Origin: Enterococcus_K sp051713825
GTDB taxonomy: Bacteria > Bacillota > Bacilli > Lactobacillales > Enterococcaceae
Assembly (NCBI RefSeq): GCF_051713825.1
Contig: NZ_JBIOQR010000001.1
Location: 2,914,001-2,978,000 of the forward strand
DNA: 64,000 bases
Reading direction: 5' to 3'
Position 1 is the first letter of the stretch. Each line of letters starts with the position of its first letter. The notes under the pieces are model-generated. The model saw only the letters and a list, made by a program, of their open reading frames with translations. It searched no databases and was not told the origin of the DNA. This document shows, piece after piece, positions 17,925-25,991 of this stretch. The position numbers and the translations under genes were made by a program.

Positions 17925-19019
17925 TTATCCCCCAAATCGATATTCTTTCTTCAAAATAATGTAAATGAAAATGGGTGCACCAATAATTGCTGTCAAGATT
18001 CCAATGGGAAGTTCCGTATTTGGTAATAAAATGCGCGACAATAGATCCGTCCAAATTAGGAACAGAGCTCCCACAAATCCTGACATTGGGATAAGAATTT
18101 TATGCGTTGAGCCATAAATTCCACGAACAATATGAGGAATAATTAAACCCACAAACCCAATCATCCCTGAGCTTGCGACGATGATTCCAGTAAGGAGAGA
18201 AGCAATCAGCATATAGAGCCTTCTGTAAACGGTCAGAGAAATCCCCAGAGTTGTTGCTGTTTCCTCACCCAACAGTAAAGTATTCAATATTCGATACTGC
18301 GTACAAAAAAAGAGTACAGCAATACTAGTCACTATCGCTAAAAAAGGCAGCTTCGCCCAACTAGCCGATGCCAAGCTTCCCATTGACCAAAAAGTGACCG
18401 TCTTCATTCCTTCCGCATTATTCGCCAAGAAAATAATCAAACTTGAGATGGCGCCTAGTACCGAATTAATCACTGTTCCTGAAAGAACTAATTTGATAGA
18501 CGTCATTTTCCCACCGACACTAGAAAGTAATAAAACAAAAAATGTCGCTAATAAAGCCCCAATAAACGCGCTAACTGACAGACCCATTTGTGAAAATATT
18601 GAGGCACTACCAAAACCAATCATGATTGCAAATGTGGCACCAAGAGAAGCGCCCGATGAGATGCCTAATATATAGGGATCTGCCAAAGGATTTTGAACAA
18701 CGGCCTGCATCACTGCCCCACTCACGGCTAAACCACAGCCAACAAAAACGGCAGCCAGAATTCTTGGCGTTCGAACAAACCACACAATATTGACTGTCGC
18801 TTGATTGATTGACTCAATCGTCTCCGAAGCAAATGCGCCATTCGTTACTTTATAGACTAAAATGTGCCAAACCTCTTGAAAAGAAATGTTCGCCTGACCA
18901 TTTCCTAAAGAGATGAGAATCGATAAGGCAAAAATGCTAATAAAACCTAAAGTAATCAAAATTTGAATCTTTTTTCGAACGCCCTTAGCTTGCGCTTCGA
19001 CTTTCTTTTCTAACTGCAA
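17925..19019 (-). CDS. FecCD-type iron-complex ABC permease
   Basis: A 364-aa permease with about nine or ten membrane helices and FecCD landmarks: RTPRILAAVFVGCGLAVSGA, NPLADPYILGISSGAS and GMIGFVGLIIPHIVR. There is only one permease, so it must act as a homodimer. The frame begins with TTG at 19019 preceded by GGACGGTG; no in-frame ATG occurs early. It is the first gene behind the Fur box, so iron-repressed expression is expected. Confidence 0.9.
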   Translation of the reverse strand: MQLEKKVEAQAKGVRKKIQILITLGFISIFALSILISLGNGQANISFQEVWHILVYKVTNGAFASETIESINQATVNIVWFVRTPRILAAVFVGCGLAVSGAVMQAVVQNPLADPYILGISSGASLGATFAIMIGFGSASIFSQMGLSVSAFIGALLATFFVLLLSSVGGKMTSIKLVLSGTVINSVLGAISSLIIFLANNAEGMKTVTFWSMGSLASASWAKLPFLAIVTSIAVLFFCTQYRILNTLLLGEETATTLGISLTVYRRLYMLIASLLTGIIVASSGMIGFVGLIIPHIVRGIYGSTHKILIPMSGFVGALFLIWTDLLSRILLPNTELPIGILTAIIGAPIFIYIILKKEYRFGG

Positions 19020-19071
19020 TCAAACACCGTCCATTCTTTACTCTATGGAGTTAAATTGAGAACCCTATCAT

Positions 19072-19098
19072 TGAGAATGATTCTCAGTATCAATTATA
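19072..19098 (-). promoter_or_regulatory. Fur box and -10 of the iron transporter operon
   Basis: TGAGAAT-G-ATTCTCA at 19072-19086 is a perfect 7-1-7 Fur box. A TATAAT on the minus strand at 19093-19098 lies just upstream, so Fur would cover the transcription start. Confidence 0.88.
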
Positions 19099-19109
19099 AT
19101 AACATGCGC

Positions 19110-19636
19110 ATTTGCCAATTACAATTAACTATTGATAGATTTTTTTGTTTTTGAGAAAAAAATCACAACCTAAACGTTGAATAAAGCAAAATTACTCGTG
19201 AACACAAAAAAAACCAAGTAGCATCACTCGGCCTGGATATTTTTATTGAAAAGATTTATTTTTTCGCTTCTACCATCATCAGAACATTCTTATGCTGGTT
19301 CCACAAAAGATGGATTGCATCCTTGACTAGTCTCCTTCGATAACAATAGGTTGGTTACCTACGACTGTTTTATTTGCCAATTCAATTACTTCCTACTGTT
19401 TCCTCTTTTGAAAGTGAGTACCTTGTGTAGATTTTGTTGAACTTGTGTAAATAATAAATTCAAACTAATATGTTACTAGGCTTAAATACACTACCAAATT
19501 CACTCTTAACGTAATATCTATGTGAATAATTCTATCTCCCTAAAACATGATGGAATTATATACTTCCATTCTATGATCTATAAGTTCCATTCCATAATGT
19601 AACAATATAGTACCCTTGTGCAAAGGAACTTAAACC
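19110..19636. other. AT-rich gap upstream of the iron operon
   Basis: No intact gene. Short protein-like stretches on the minus strand around 19255-19400 (for example NKTVVGNQPIVIEGD then a stop, and DAIHLLWNQHKNVLMMVEA in another frame) suggest a decayed gene, but I cannot identify it. Confidence 0.35.
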
Positions 19637-20674
19637 CTATAAATTTACTTCCTCTATTTTAATCCTTATGGTATTCTCTAATATTACGATAACTGTCTGT
19701 CTTAACTTCTTATCCTTAAAAATCACGACAATAGTTAAGATAAACACAATAATTAAGCAAATAAAGACACATAACAAGTATAGGATAAATACGTTGTCTA
19801 AATCGATTTCACTTAATTTATCTTTTATCCAATCAGCATTTTCCAAATATCTTTTCAAGAAAGTCTTTATACCAAAAATATTTTTTTCTGCTATCCAAAT
19901 GATACCACCAAGTATTATAGGGCCAACTGTACCCATAGCCTTCTTCCAACTATCATCTTGTTTATATATTTTTAGATAAAGTAGCATACGCCTAAGCTCA
20001 CTAACCTCTACTTTTTCAAAATACTGAGTAATTAAGATTATAAAGATGTCATAATTCCTATAAGATGTGATATAGAAGTACGGTGAATCATTTACTGCTT
20101 TTCTTTTACGCTTATTCTCTGTGTTCTTGGCATCTCTGTTTTTATGTATCTGTAGCTCGAACTTCACTTCATTCATAGCAGTTTGCATTGTCGTATCTTC
20201 AGAAATATTTCTTAGTAGATGTCGTACAGATCCAAACCTCACATTATCCATCAATTCATGAAAATCAGCTAGCACTTTCTTTTCTTTACGAACAGAGACC
20301 CGAAAATTTATTAGCATAATAGAAGTTGCTATGCCATCACAAATTAACATACCAACTCCATATGTAGTCATTAACATAGTTATGACATACCAAATATTAT
20401 TCAAACCACCTTCATTAATATCTTTATCCATCAATGCAATTAATAAAAAGATTATAAAACCAGTAGCACCTAACCTTATATACGCATACGCTCTACCAGT
20501 AAAGTTTTTTATCTGTCCGATATTTACTATGTCAAAAGAGTTTACAATCCATCTTCTTAGTCTTTTTATTAGTTCATTTTTTAAATGATAGAAGCTGAGA
20601 TGTCTCACCTTCGTGTTACAAAAAATAATGCCAATTAATAGACCAATAACAATAACGACTATACATATAAGCAA
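19637..20674 (-). CDS. Membrane protein of unknown function
   Basis: A 345-aa protein that I do not recognise. Hydrophobic segments lie near residues 2-20, 68-85, 92-125, 250-262 and 300-325, with a charged middle (residues about 135-235, with a KNTENKRKRKAV basic patch). The frame starts with TTG at 20674; GGGGAGAG lies about 12 bases upstream. It is more AT-rich than the flanking core genes, stands alone, and ends near a gene-poor stretch, consistent with acquired DNA. Confidence 0.6.
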   Translation of the reverse strand: MLICIVVIVIGLLIGIIFCNTKVRHLSFYHLKNELIKRLRRWIVNSFDIVNIGQIKNFTGRAYAYIRLGATGFIIFLLIALMDKDINEGGLNNIWYVITMLMTTYGVGMLICDGIATSIMLINFRVSVRKEKKVLADFHELMDNVRFGSVRHLLRNISEDTTMQTAMNEVKFELQIHKNRDAKNTENKRKRKAVNDSPYFYITSYRNYDIFIILITQYFEKVEVSELRRMLLYLKIYKQDDSWKKAMGTVGPIILGGIIWIAEKNIFGIKTFLKRYLENADWIKDKLSEIDLDNVFILYLLCVFICLIIVFILTIVVIFKDKKLRQTVIVILENTIRIKIEEVNL

Positions 20675-20734
20675 AGTTTGTTCACTCTCCCCAAAATATA
20701 TTATATCTATTTATCAGTAAGGAACTCAATATAG

Positions 20735-20780
20735 ATAGGAATCACTTCAAAAATGAATTTTACTTTGAAGTGATTCCTAT
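20735..20780. repeat. 17-bp perfect inverted repeat downstream of the ABC-2 permease
   Basis: 20735-20751 pairs with 20764-20780 around a 12-base loop. Neither side has a T-run, so it is at best a weak terminator; it may stabilise the 3' end. Confidence 0.6.
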
Positions 20781-20783
20781 CAT

Positions 20784-21515
20784 TTAGTCACTTTCGAAAC
20801 CATTTCGCTTATAGATGACGATAAATCCAATAATAGCAATAAGTAATTCTACAAGTAAAACTAGCAGCTTCTTGACTGAAAAATCATAGCTCACCTTCGT
20901 AAACATCGCCGAAACCTGTTCTGTGATGATGTCTGTGTATAAAAAACTTTGAATGGTACTTAGCGTTTCATTATTTTTTGCCAAAACTGGAATAGCCACC
21001 ATAGCCAACATAATCGGCATAGGAAGCATAGATGCTTGTAGTTGATTTTTGGCAAATAGACCAAAACACATCCCGATTAAGCAGCTGATTGCTATTGCCC
21101 CAGCAGAAGTAAGTAAATAAACCACTAGCGCCGGTGTAGTATAAGTTACTTTTGAAAAAACAAGTATCAAAAATTGGGTTAGAAAAGATAAAAGAAAGGT
21201 TGGGAAGATACTACTAATTAAATATTCCCAAGCGGTCACACTAGAGACCATCAATGTTCTTAGTGTATACTTTTCCTTTTCCTCAGCCATCTGAATAATT
21301 GGAACGGTCAAGGCTGCACCGACCAAATTAAAAAGTACTGACAGTTGAGCTGCCATCAGATAGATTGCTGTTTCATTAGAGTCCTGGGCTACTAACGGCA
21401 TAGCCACCACTACTAGTAGAGGCAACAATAGAAAAGATAATGTATACATGTTAGAGAATGTCGCCTTCATTTTGAAAATACACAATGTAGAAACTCGATT
21501 TAATGAAATACTCAT
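20784..21515 (-). CDS. ABC-2 type transporter permease
   Basis: A 243-aa protein with six hydrophobic segments. The conserved ABC-2 stretch is QMAEEKEKYTLRTLMVSSVTAWEYLISSI between the second and third helices. The ATG at 21515 overlaps the stop codon of the ATPase gene (ATGA), with GGGAGGG upstream; the 30-codon upstream extension is rejected. With the ATPase it forms a two-gene exporter. Substrate unknown; drugs, peptides or bacteriocins are usual for this class. Confidence 0.85.
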   Translation of the reverse strand: MSISLNRVSTLCIFKMKATFSNMYTLSFLLLPLLVVVAMPLVAQDSNETAIYLMAAQLSVLFNLVGAALTVPIIQMAEEKEKYTLRTLMVSSVTAWEYLISSIFPTFLLSFLTQFLILVFSKVTYTTPALVVYLLTSAGAIAISCLIGMCFGLFAKNQLQASMLPMPIMLAMVAIPVLAKNNETLSTIQSFLYTDIITEQVSAMFTKVSYDFSVKKLLVLLVELLIAIIGFIVIYKRNGFESD

Positions 21516-22360
21516 GCTAATTCCCTCCCTGTAACTGTTAAGAATACTGTCTCTAATGTTGGTTCTGATGAATGAATTGATTGTAGCCGGCCCTGGCATA
21601 ACCAATCAGCTATTTTTTTCACAGCTTCTTCATTATCATCCGTCACAACCTCTGTTTGATTATCTAACAATACAGAATAATGTTTGTCTGTATGATATTT
21701 CAAACATAATTCTTTAGGTGTGCCATATTCAACGATTTCACCGTCATTGATCAACGCCACTCGGTCACAAAGCTTGGTTGCTTCTTGCATATCATGTGTC
21801 GTGAGGAAAATCGCCATTCCTTGTTCCTTTAGTTCAAACAAGACTTTATGAACCTCAAGTGTGGTGCTAGGATCCAATCCAGAAGTCGGCTCATCCAAAA
21901 ATAATATTTTTGGTTTATGTAAAAGTGCTCTAATTAAAATCAAGCGTTGTTTCTGCCCACGAGATAATTTTTCGGCCTTTTGCTTTCGCTGATCATATAA
22001 GCCAATTCGCTTTAATAATTGATCAATATAGCTTGTAGACACCTCTAATAGCTTGGCAAATAATAGTAAATTATCATAGACTGATATTCGCTCGTAAATT
22101 CCACTATTATCTGAAACAATCCCAATTTCTTTATAGATTTCATGTGTTAACTGTTTACTGTCTCTTCCTAATAGTGTCGCCGTTCCAGACGTCTGTCGTA
22201 ATTGTCCTGTAACGATTTTGATTGTTGTCGTTTTCCCAGCACCGGACGGCCCTAAAAAACCAACGATTTCTCCTTGTCCAATTTCAAAATTAATATCTCG
22301 CAATGCTGCATAATTAGCAAACTTCTTTGAAAGATGTTTAATTTCCAATATTGTCTTCAT
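21512..22360 (-). CDS. ABC-2 type transporter ATPase
   Basis: A 282-aa ATPase with Walker A GPSGAGKTTTIK, signature LSRGQKQRLILIRALL, Walker B KILFLDEPTSGLD and the switch His in TTHDMQEA. The last 70 residues form the usual accessory tail (SVLLDNQTEVV... ETVFLTVTGREL). It is coupled to the permease by an ATGA overlap. It lies in the same accessory stretch as the agr operon, which sometimes controls peptide export genes; a link is speculative. Confidence 0.92.
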   Translation of the reverse strand: MKTILEIKHLSKKFANYAALRDINFEIGQGEIVGFLGPSGAGKTTTIKIVTGQLRQTSGTATLLGRDSKQLTHEIYKEIGIVSDNSGIYERISVYDNLLLFAKLLEVSTSYIDQLLKRIGLYDQRKQKAEKLSRGQKQRLILIRALLHKPKILFLDEPTSGLDPSTTLEVHKVLFELKEQGMAIFLTTHDMQEATKLCDRVALINDGEIVEYGTPKELCLKYHTDKHYSVLLDNQTEVVTDDNEEAVKKIADWLCQGRLQSIHSSEPTLETVFLTVTGRELA

Positions 22361-22609
22361 CTAATATCCCTCTTTCCTTAAAACTATTTCCCGAACTTGT
22401 ATGATATTTGTAAGAATAAAACTACCCTTGAATCAACAATAATCGTTTTTATGTTTATTGGATAGAAGCTCCCCCTGAATGATTATATTTCCACCATAAA
22501 TGAATTCCGCAAAAAATTCCCTGAACAACTCTCATCAGTATTATTCCGCAATTCAGTAGCTTTTTTTTCTATAAAATACACAGAATGACTTAAAATCAAT
22601 GAAAAAAAT

Positions 22610-22661
22610 AGCAATACGTTGAAGTCGATTCTAATGATGAACTAGTCTTCAACGTATTGCT
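22610..22661. terminator. Bidirectional terminator
   Basis: A 15-bp perfect stem (22610-22624 with 22647-22661), A-run before it and T-run after it. It ends the small zinc-ribbon gene on the minus strand. Confidence 0.75.
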
Positions 22662-22684
22662 GTATTCTTTTTTTGGATATTCAT

Positions 22685-22939
22685 TTAAGTTAGTAACAAG
22701 CTACGGAATCTAATAAATGGACTCTTCTTCGTTCTTTGACAAGAGGGCTCACTACTTTTGATAAATTTTAAATAAACTTCTCTGGATTTAAAACAATAGA
22801 TTTTTGTAATTTCCCCACATCTTACGCAAAAAATTATTTCTAAATTTGATACTGACCAAGAGCTTTTCTTCTGTTTCACTTGCATAAATTACAACACCTT
22901 TTCAAACTTATCGTTCCCGCAATTTTTACACCTTTCCAT
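22685..22939 (-). pseudogene. Small zinc-ribbon protein gene with in-frame ochre stop at codon 17
   Basis: The start at 22939 has a strong SD (AAAGGAGGG, six bases from ATG) and encodes MERCKNCGNDKFEKVL, then TAA (22889-22891). The same frame continues FMQVKQKKSSWSVSNLEI and FCVRCGEITKIYCF to a stop at 22685. Together these give an 84-residue zinc ribbon with CxxC at residues 4-7 and a second CxxC near residue 37; neither half has both. One base change would restore a Tyr codon. Function unknown. The call as a broken gene is strong; whether the stop is read through is untested. Confidence 0.7.
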
Positions 22940-23134
22940 AAGTTTCCCTCCTTTACAAACTAGGAGTGAACTAGGAAAGATGGGATAAATTCTTGCTAAA
23001 ATTGAGGGGATAAGTATAAAAATATGGAAATTTATCGTATTTGAACGAGTCACGATGTTCTGCTCAGCTCTTTCACAAAAGAAGACGCACTCAAATAAGC
23101 GTAAGGCTTAAAAAAATTTTTTTAAGTAAAAATG

Positions 23135-24565
23135 CTAACCAGCGTATTTATATTGTGCTTTGAGGTGGATCACCATCATGGCCGCTGTTAACCACAGCGT
23201 GAGACGACTGCGTGTTCGAACGCCACTCGCTTCAATCCCGCAGTCTCGTAGGAGTTGCTTATTGATTCTTTCGATGTTTGTTCGTTGCTTCATGATTGTA
23301 CGCCATTGTTTTGAATCTCGCGGAACCTCCGTAAAGAATCTGGGGTTATCATCGGTCTTTGTATAAACCGTTCGTCCATAAGGTGAGGAAGAACAAGGTT
23401 TCTCTAACGGACATTTGATGCACTTCTTCATTTTTGCTGGACAACGGAATTTTGCTCGACTGCGCTTTGTTTCACGCCCGTCGTACGTCATTTCGAGGCC
23501 ACCCTCACAAATAGGAATACCGTTTGAATTGATTTCGACTTGTTTGTATGTAAACGTGCCTTCCTTTCGATTATTCAATGCGATAAAGGCTGGAATTTTC
23601 CATTCCTTCAGTAAATGATAGGTTTCATAGTTGTCAGATGCGGAATCAGATAAAAAACCTTTCATCTTGAATTCTGGACAAAGGTCACGAAACTCCGCTA
23701 GACCAATAAGCGCAGACACGCTATCGTGACGCTTGGCACTGACCATTCGTAAATACAGGGGTAAATCAAGTTTTCGTTCGGCATTATAAGTGGAGAGTAG
23801 ATAGGCATTGTAGCCATAAAAGTAGCGTTCTTTTGAACTTTCCCAGCCCCATGTGGCATTAGGATCTGAATAACGTTTTGGGCAGTCGCACTGGAAGATT
23901 CCTTGTTTCCGACAATCGCAAACAACCGTGCCATAAGCAGATGCCCCAGTATAGACGCAGGTACCGTCTCCTGATACGTATAGCTCTGGATCAAGTAAGC
24001 CGTAACTAACAGAGGTATCGATACTAACAAGCTTAAAGAGCTTTTGTAAGAAGCGGTCGGGTCGATACAAGGTGAAGGTTCCTTTGCGTGCAATGTCGGC
24101 CATGCGTTGCGTCCAAGTTTTCTTAGACTCAGGCATCTTTTCGTTTTTCTTATATTTTTCTGTTGGCTTTTGCGCGCGTTTCTTTCTTAAAATCGATTTT
24201 TCATTCGTCGGCATTAAGCGACGACTAAGCTCATAAAAAGAAGGTAGTGTTGGAATCGACTCTTTATCGATACCAATGATTACGCGATACACGATGCGAT
24301 TATTTAGTCGATACAAAGCGGTCTCCCAAGAAATTTTCTCATAGGCACATAGAATCATTGTGCGCAAAATTTCGATTTGAACGAGGGCTGGACGCCCAGT
24401 ATGAGAATAAAGTGAAGCAAGCAGTTCATGTGCTGCATCAAAATTTAGGTGTCGAAACAGTTCAATCGTCTCCTGGTATTCACCCTTTGCTTCTGGAGTG
24501 ACGTGAGGGAGTAATCTTTCTTGTGTGGAGAGATAGTCTAGGTGTGTTTGAAGTTGTTTTAACAT
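23135..24565 (-). CDS. IS1182-family transposase
   Basis: A 476-aa DDE transposase. The N-terminal DUF772-like segment is FRHLNFDAAHELLASLYSHTG. A short cysteine motif (VVCDCRKQGIFQCDCPKRY) follows the VSIDTS catalytic region. SDSASDNYETYHLLKEW and the terminal RTNIERINKQLLRDCGIE carry the other DDE-region motifs. The length is normal for IS1182 and the frame is intact, so the element may be active. The IS ends could not be fixed: no convincing inverted repeats were found in the flanks. It lies upstream of the agr operon. Confidence 0.88.
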   Translation of the reverse strand: MLKQLQTHLDYLSTQERLLPHVTPEAKGEYQETIELFRHLNFDAAHELLASLYSHTGRPALVQIEILRTMILCAYEKISWETALYRLNNRIVYRVIIGIDKESIPTLPSFYELSRRLMPTNEKSILRKKRAQKPTEKYKKNEKMPESKKTWTQRMADIARKGTFTLYRPDRFLQKLFKLVSIDTSVSYGLLDPELYVSGDGTCVYTGASAYGTVVCDCRKQGIFQCDCPKRYSDPNATWGWESSKERYFYGYNAYLLSTYNAERKLDLPLYLRMVSAKRHDSVSALIGLAEFRDLCPEFKMKGFLSDSASDNYETYHLLKEWKIPAFIALNNRKEGTFTYKQVEINSNGIPICEGGLEMTYDGRETKRSRAKFRCPAKMKKCIKCPLEKPCSSSPYGRTVYTKTDDNPRFFTEVPRDSKQWRTIMKQRTNIERINKQLLRDCGIEASGVRTRSRLTLWLTAAMMVIHLKAQYKYAG

Positions 24566-24801
24566 AAAAAGTCCTACTTTCAGTGAGATACAGGGGTTTA
24601 GGTCTGTTCTCGCTGATTATGTAGGCGATTAAAAAAAGTCAAGCAATACCCCTTGGATTTCAAAGAAACATTTGAGGGGAGTTAAAAAAAGTGGGGGGGA
24701 ATTCTTTTCGTTGAGAATTTGGAACCCACGAACAATGAGCATCTAGAGTTTCCTAGATGACTTAACTAGCTAATAAGACTCATATAGGAAGTTAATTTAC
24801 T

Positions 24802-24942
24802 TTAGCTTACAAATGAAGAGAACGAAGAAGCTGATGAAACTGCTGAGCCGCAAGAAACAGCACTTGCGAAACCCCCACTTGTAGCCAAGAAGCCTCCCAT
24901 AGAAAACTCGGCAACTCCATCCAATTCTAACTGTTCTTCCAT
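24802..24942 (-). CDS. Possible Ser/Gly/Ala-rich peptide (RiPP-like), tentative
   Basis: A 46-codon ATG-to-stop frame. The first half is acidic (MEEQLELDGVAEFS); the second half is made almost entirely of Ser, Ala, Gly, Phe and Val with a single Cys (SAVSCGSAVSSASSFSS). An acidic leader plus Ser/Cys-rich core is the shape of a modified-peptide precursor. Against it: no Shine-Dalgarno before the ATG, no modification enzyme in the window, and an acidic opposite-strand frame over the same bases. The rest of 24566-25195 looks like decayed sequence. Confidence 0.3.
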   Translation of the reverse strand: MEEQLELDGVAEFSMGGFLATSGGFASAVSCGSAVSSASSFSSFVS

Positions 24943-25080
24943 AATTGCTCATAATGGGGAAATAATGCTCTGCCATATTCAGAAATTGATAGGGCTTCGA
25001 GGTTATTTATTTTTGTTTAAATAGATTCTCCGTACTTTCCAATCAAGAATTCACCCTACTTTATCTTATTACTTAGATTT

Positions 25081-25110
25081 TCTACATCAGAAGGCGCCTT
25101 CTAATGTAGA
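25081..25110. repeat. 30-bp near-perfect palindrome upstream of agr
   Basis: Fourteen of fifteen positions pair across the centre GAAGGC/GCCTTC, without a loop. It lies 86 bases upstream of the presumed agr -35. It could be an operator or the remains of a terminator. Confidence 0.5.
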
Positions 25111-25195
25111 TAGTGGAAAAAAGTATGAGGATAGATATAGATTCTATTCTTTACATCACTACTGATAAAAAATCAAAACTATCACAAATTTTCTC

Positions 25196-25224
25196 TTGTT
25201 GCTTTTACAGAATGAAGGTAAACT
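25196..25224 (+). promoter_or_regulatory. Probable agrBDCA promoter
   Basis: TTGTTG (25196-25201), 17-base spacer, TAAACT (25219-25224). This is the best SigA-like match before agrB. Weak hexamers fit a promoter that needs the activator AgrA. Confidence 0.45.
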
Positions 25225-25272
25225 AAAGACACATAGACGGGATTGGGCAATAAATACGCCCCATAAAATAAC

Positions 25273-25863
25273 TTGTGTTTCCCCAAAAAAATTAATGCTC
25301 GTCTGTATATGGATGAAACTGAATATGATTATACGTGTTACTTTATAGAAATAGTTTTACTTAACCTATTTAAAATGACTCAAATTTACTTAGCTGCGTA
25401 TTTATTGGGAACGATGCTAGAAACAGCGATAATGAATGGCGCCTATATTTTACTGAGACATCACGCAGGAGGTTGGCATGCACGAACCTCAATAGGCTGT
25501 TCTATATTTGGAATTGTCACATTTGTTGGGATTCCTCGGTTACTACAAGAATCAGCACTAGTTATTCCAGGGTGGTCCCTGACTGTTCTATCGATTTGCT
25601 GTCTAGTTGGTGTTTTATTCTATGCTCCTGCCGACACAGAAAAAAATCCATTAATCAATGCTGAGCATAGAAAAAGAAAAGCTATACTATCCTTCATCAC
25701 TGTGATAACTATGCTCTCTCTATCATTTTTATTGTTAACCAATTATTTCCAAATATTAATAATCTTAGGACTTTCGTTAGAAACACTCTTAATAAGTCCC
25801 CTCTATTATAAATTAACCAAAAGGAGCTATAACAATTATGAAAACTATCAAAAAGTATTATAG
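25273..25863 (+). CDS. agrB: AgrB-family peptide-processing protease
   Basis: A 196-aa membrane cysteine protease. The catalytic pair His69 and Cys76 (HAGGWHARTSIGC) has the seven-residue spacing of Staphylococcus AgrB. Four to six membrane segments follow. AgrB trims the C-terminus of the AgrD propeptide and forms the thiolactone. The frame opens with TTG at 25273 without a good SD and is about eight residues shorter before the catalytic His than S. aureus AgrB; an in-frame stop at 25264 prevents a longer start. Its end overlaps agrD by 26 bases. Confidence 0.88.
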   Translation: MCFPKKINARLYMDETEYDYTCYFIEIVLLNLFKMTQIYLAAYLLGTMLETAIMNGAYILLRHHAGGWHARTSIGCSIFGIVTFVGIPRLLQESALVIPGWSLTVLSICCLVGVLFYAPADTEKNPLINAEHRKRKAILSFITVITMLSLSFLLLTNYFQILIILGLSLETLLISPLYYKLTKRSYNNYENYQKVL

Positions 25864-25987
25864 AATCAATAAATTACATATGTTTATTAGGTCTTTAGTT
25901 ATACTATCTATCCTATTAGTAGCTACTGAAGCCTCATGCTCTTTATTTGCCTATGAACCTGTACATCCAAGAATGAAAGTACAATAG
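25838..25987 (+). CDS. agrD: AgrD-type autoinducing peptide precursor
   Basis: A 49-aa propeptide. Start ATG has AGGAG 11 bases upstream. It has the three AgrD parts: an amphipathic basic leader (MKTIKKYYRINKLHMFIRSL and a hydrophobic run), the signal core around ASCSLFAYEP, and a charged tail VHPRMKVQ. The core lines up with Listeria AgrD (CFMFV followed by YEP), predicting a five-residue thiolactone ring C-S-L-F-A cut before YEP; the N-terminal cut is unknown. It sits between agrB and agrC as in all agr operons. Confidence 0.88.
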   Translation: MKTIKKYYRINKLHMFIRSLVILSILLVATEASCSLFAYEPVHPRMKVQ

Positions 25988-25991
25988 ATAT

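Noticed and set aside
19255..19400. Protein-like fragments on the minus strand (VVGNQPIVIEGD, DAIHLLWNQHKN)
   Set aside because: Short, in different frames with stops, and not recognisable; mentioned only as a possible decayed gene.
20735..20780. Perfect 17-bp inverted repeat as a classical terminator
   Set aside because: No T-run on either strand; listed as a repeat only.
22960..24740. Exact ends of the IS1182 element
   Set aside because: No convincing terminal inverted repeats or target duplication found in the flanks, so only the transposase is reported.
24810..25020. Acidic plus-strand frame (NEENEEADETAEPQE...) over the candidate peptide
   Set aside because: A stop lies just upstream and there is no start codon or SD; possibly a relic, not a gene.
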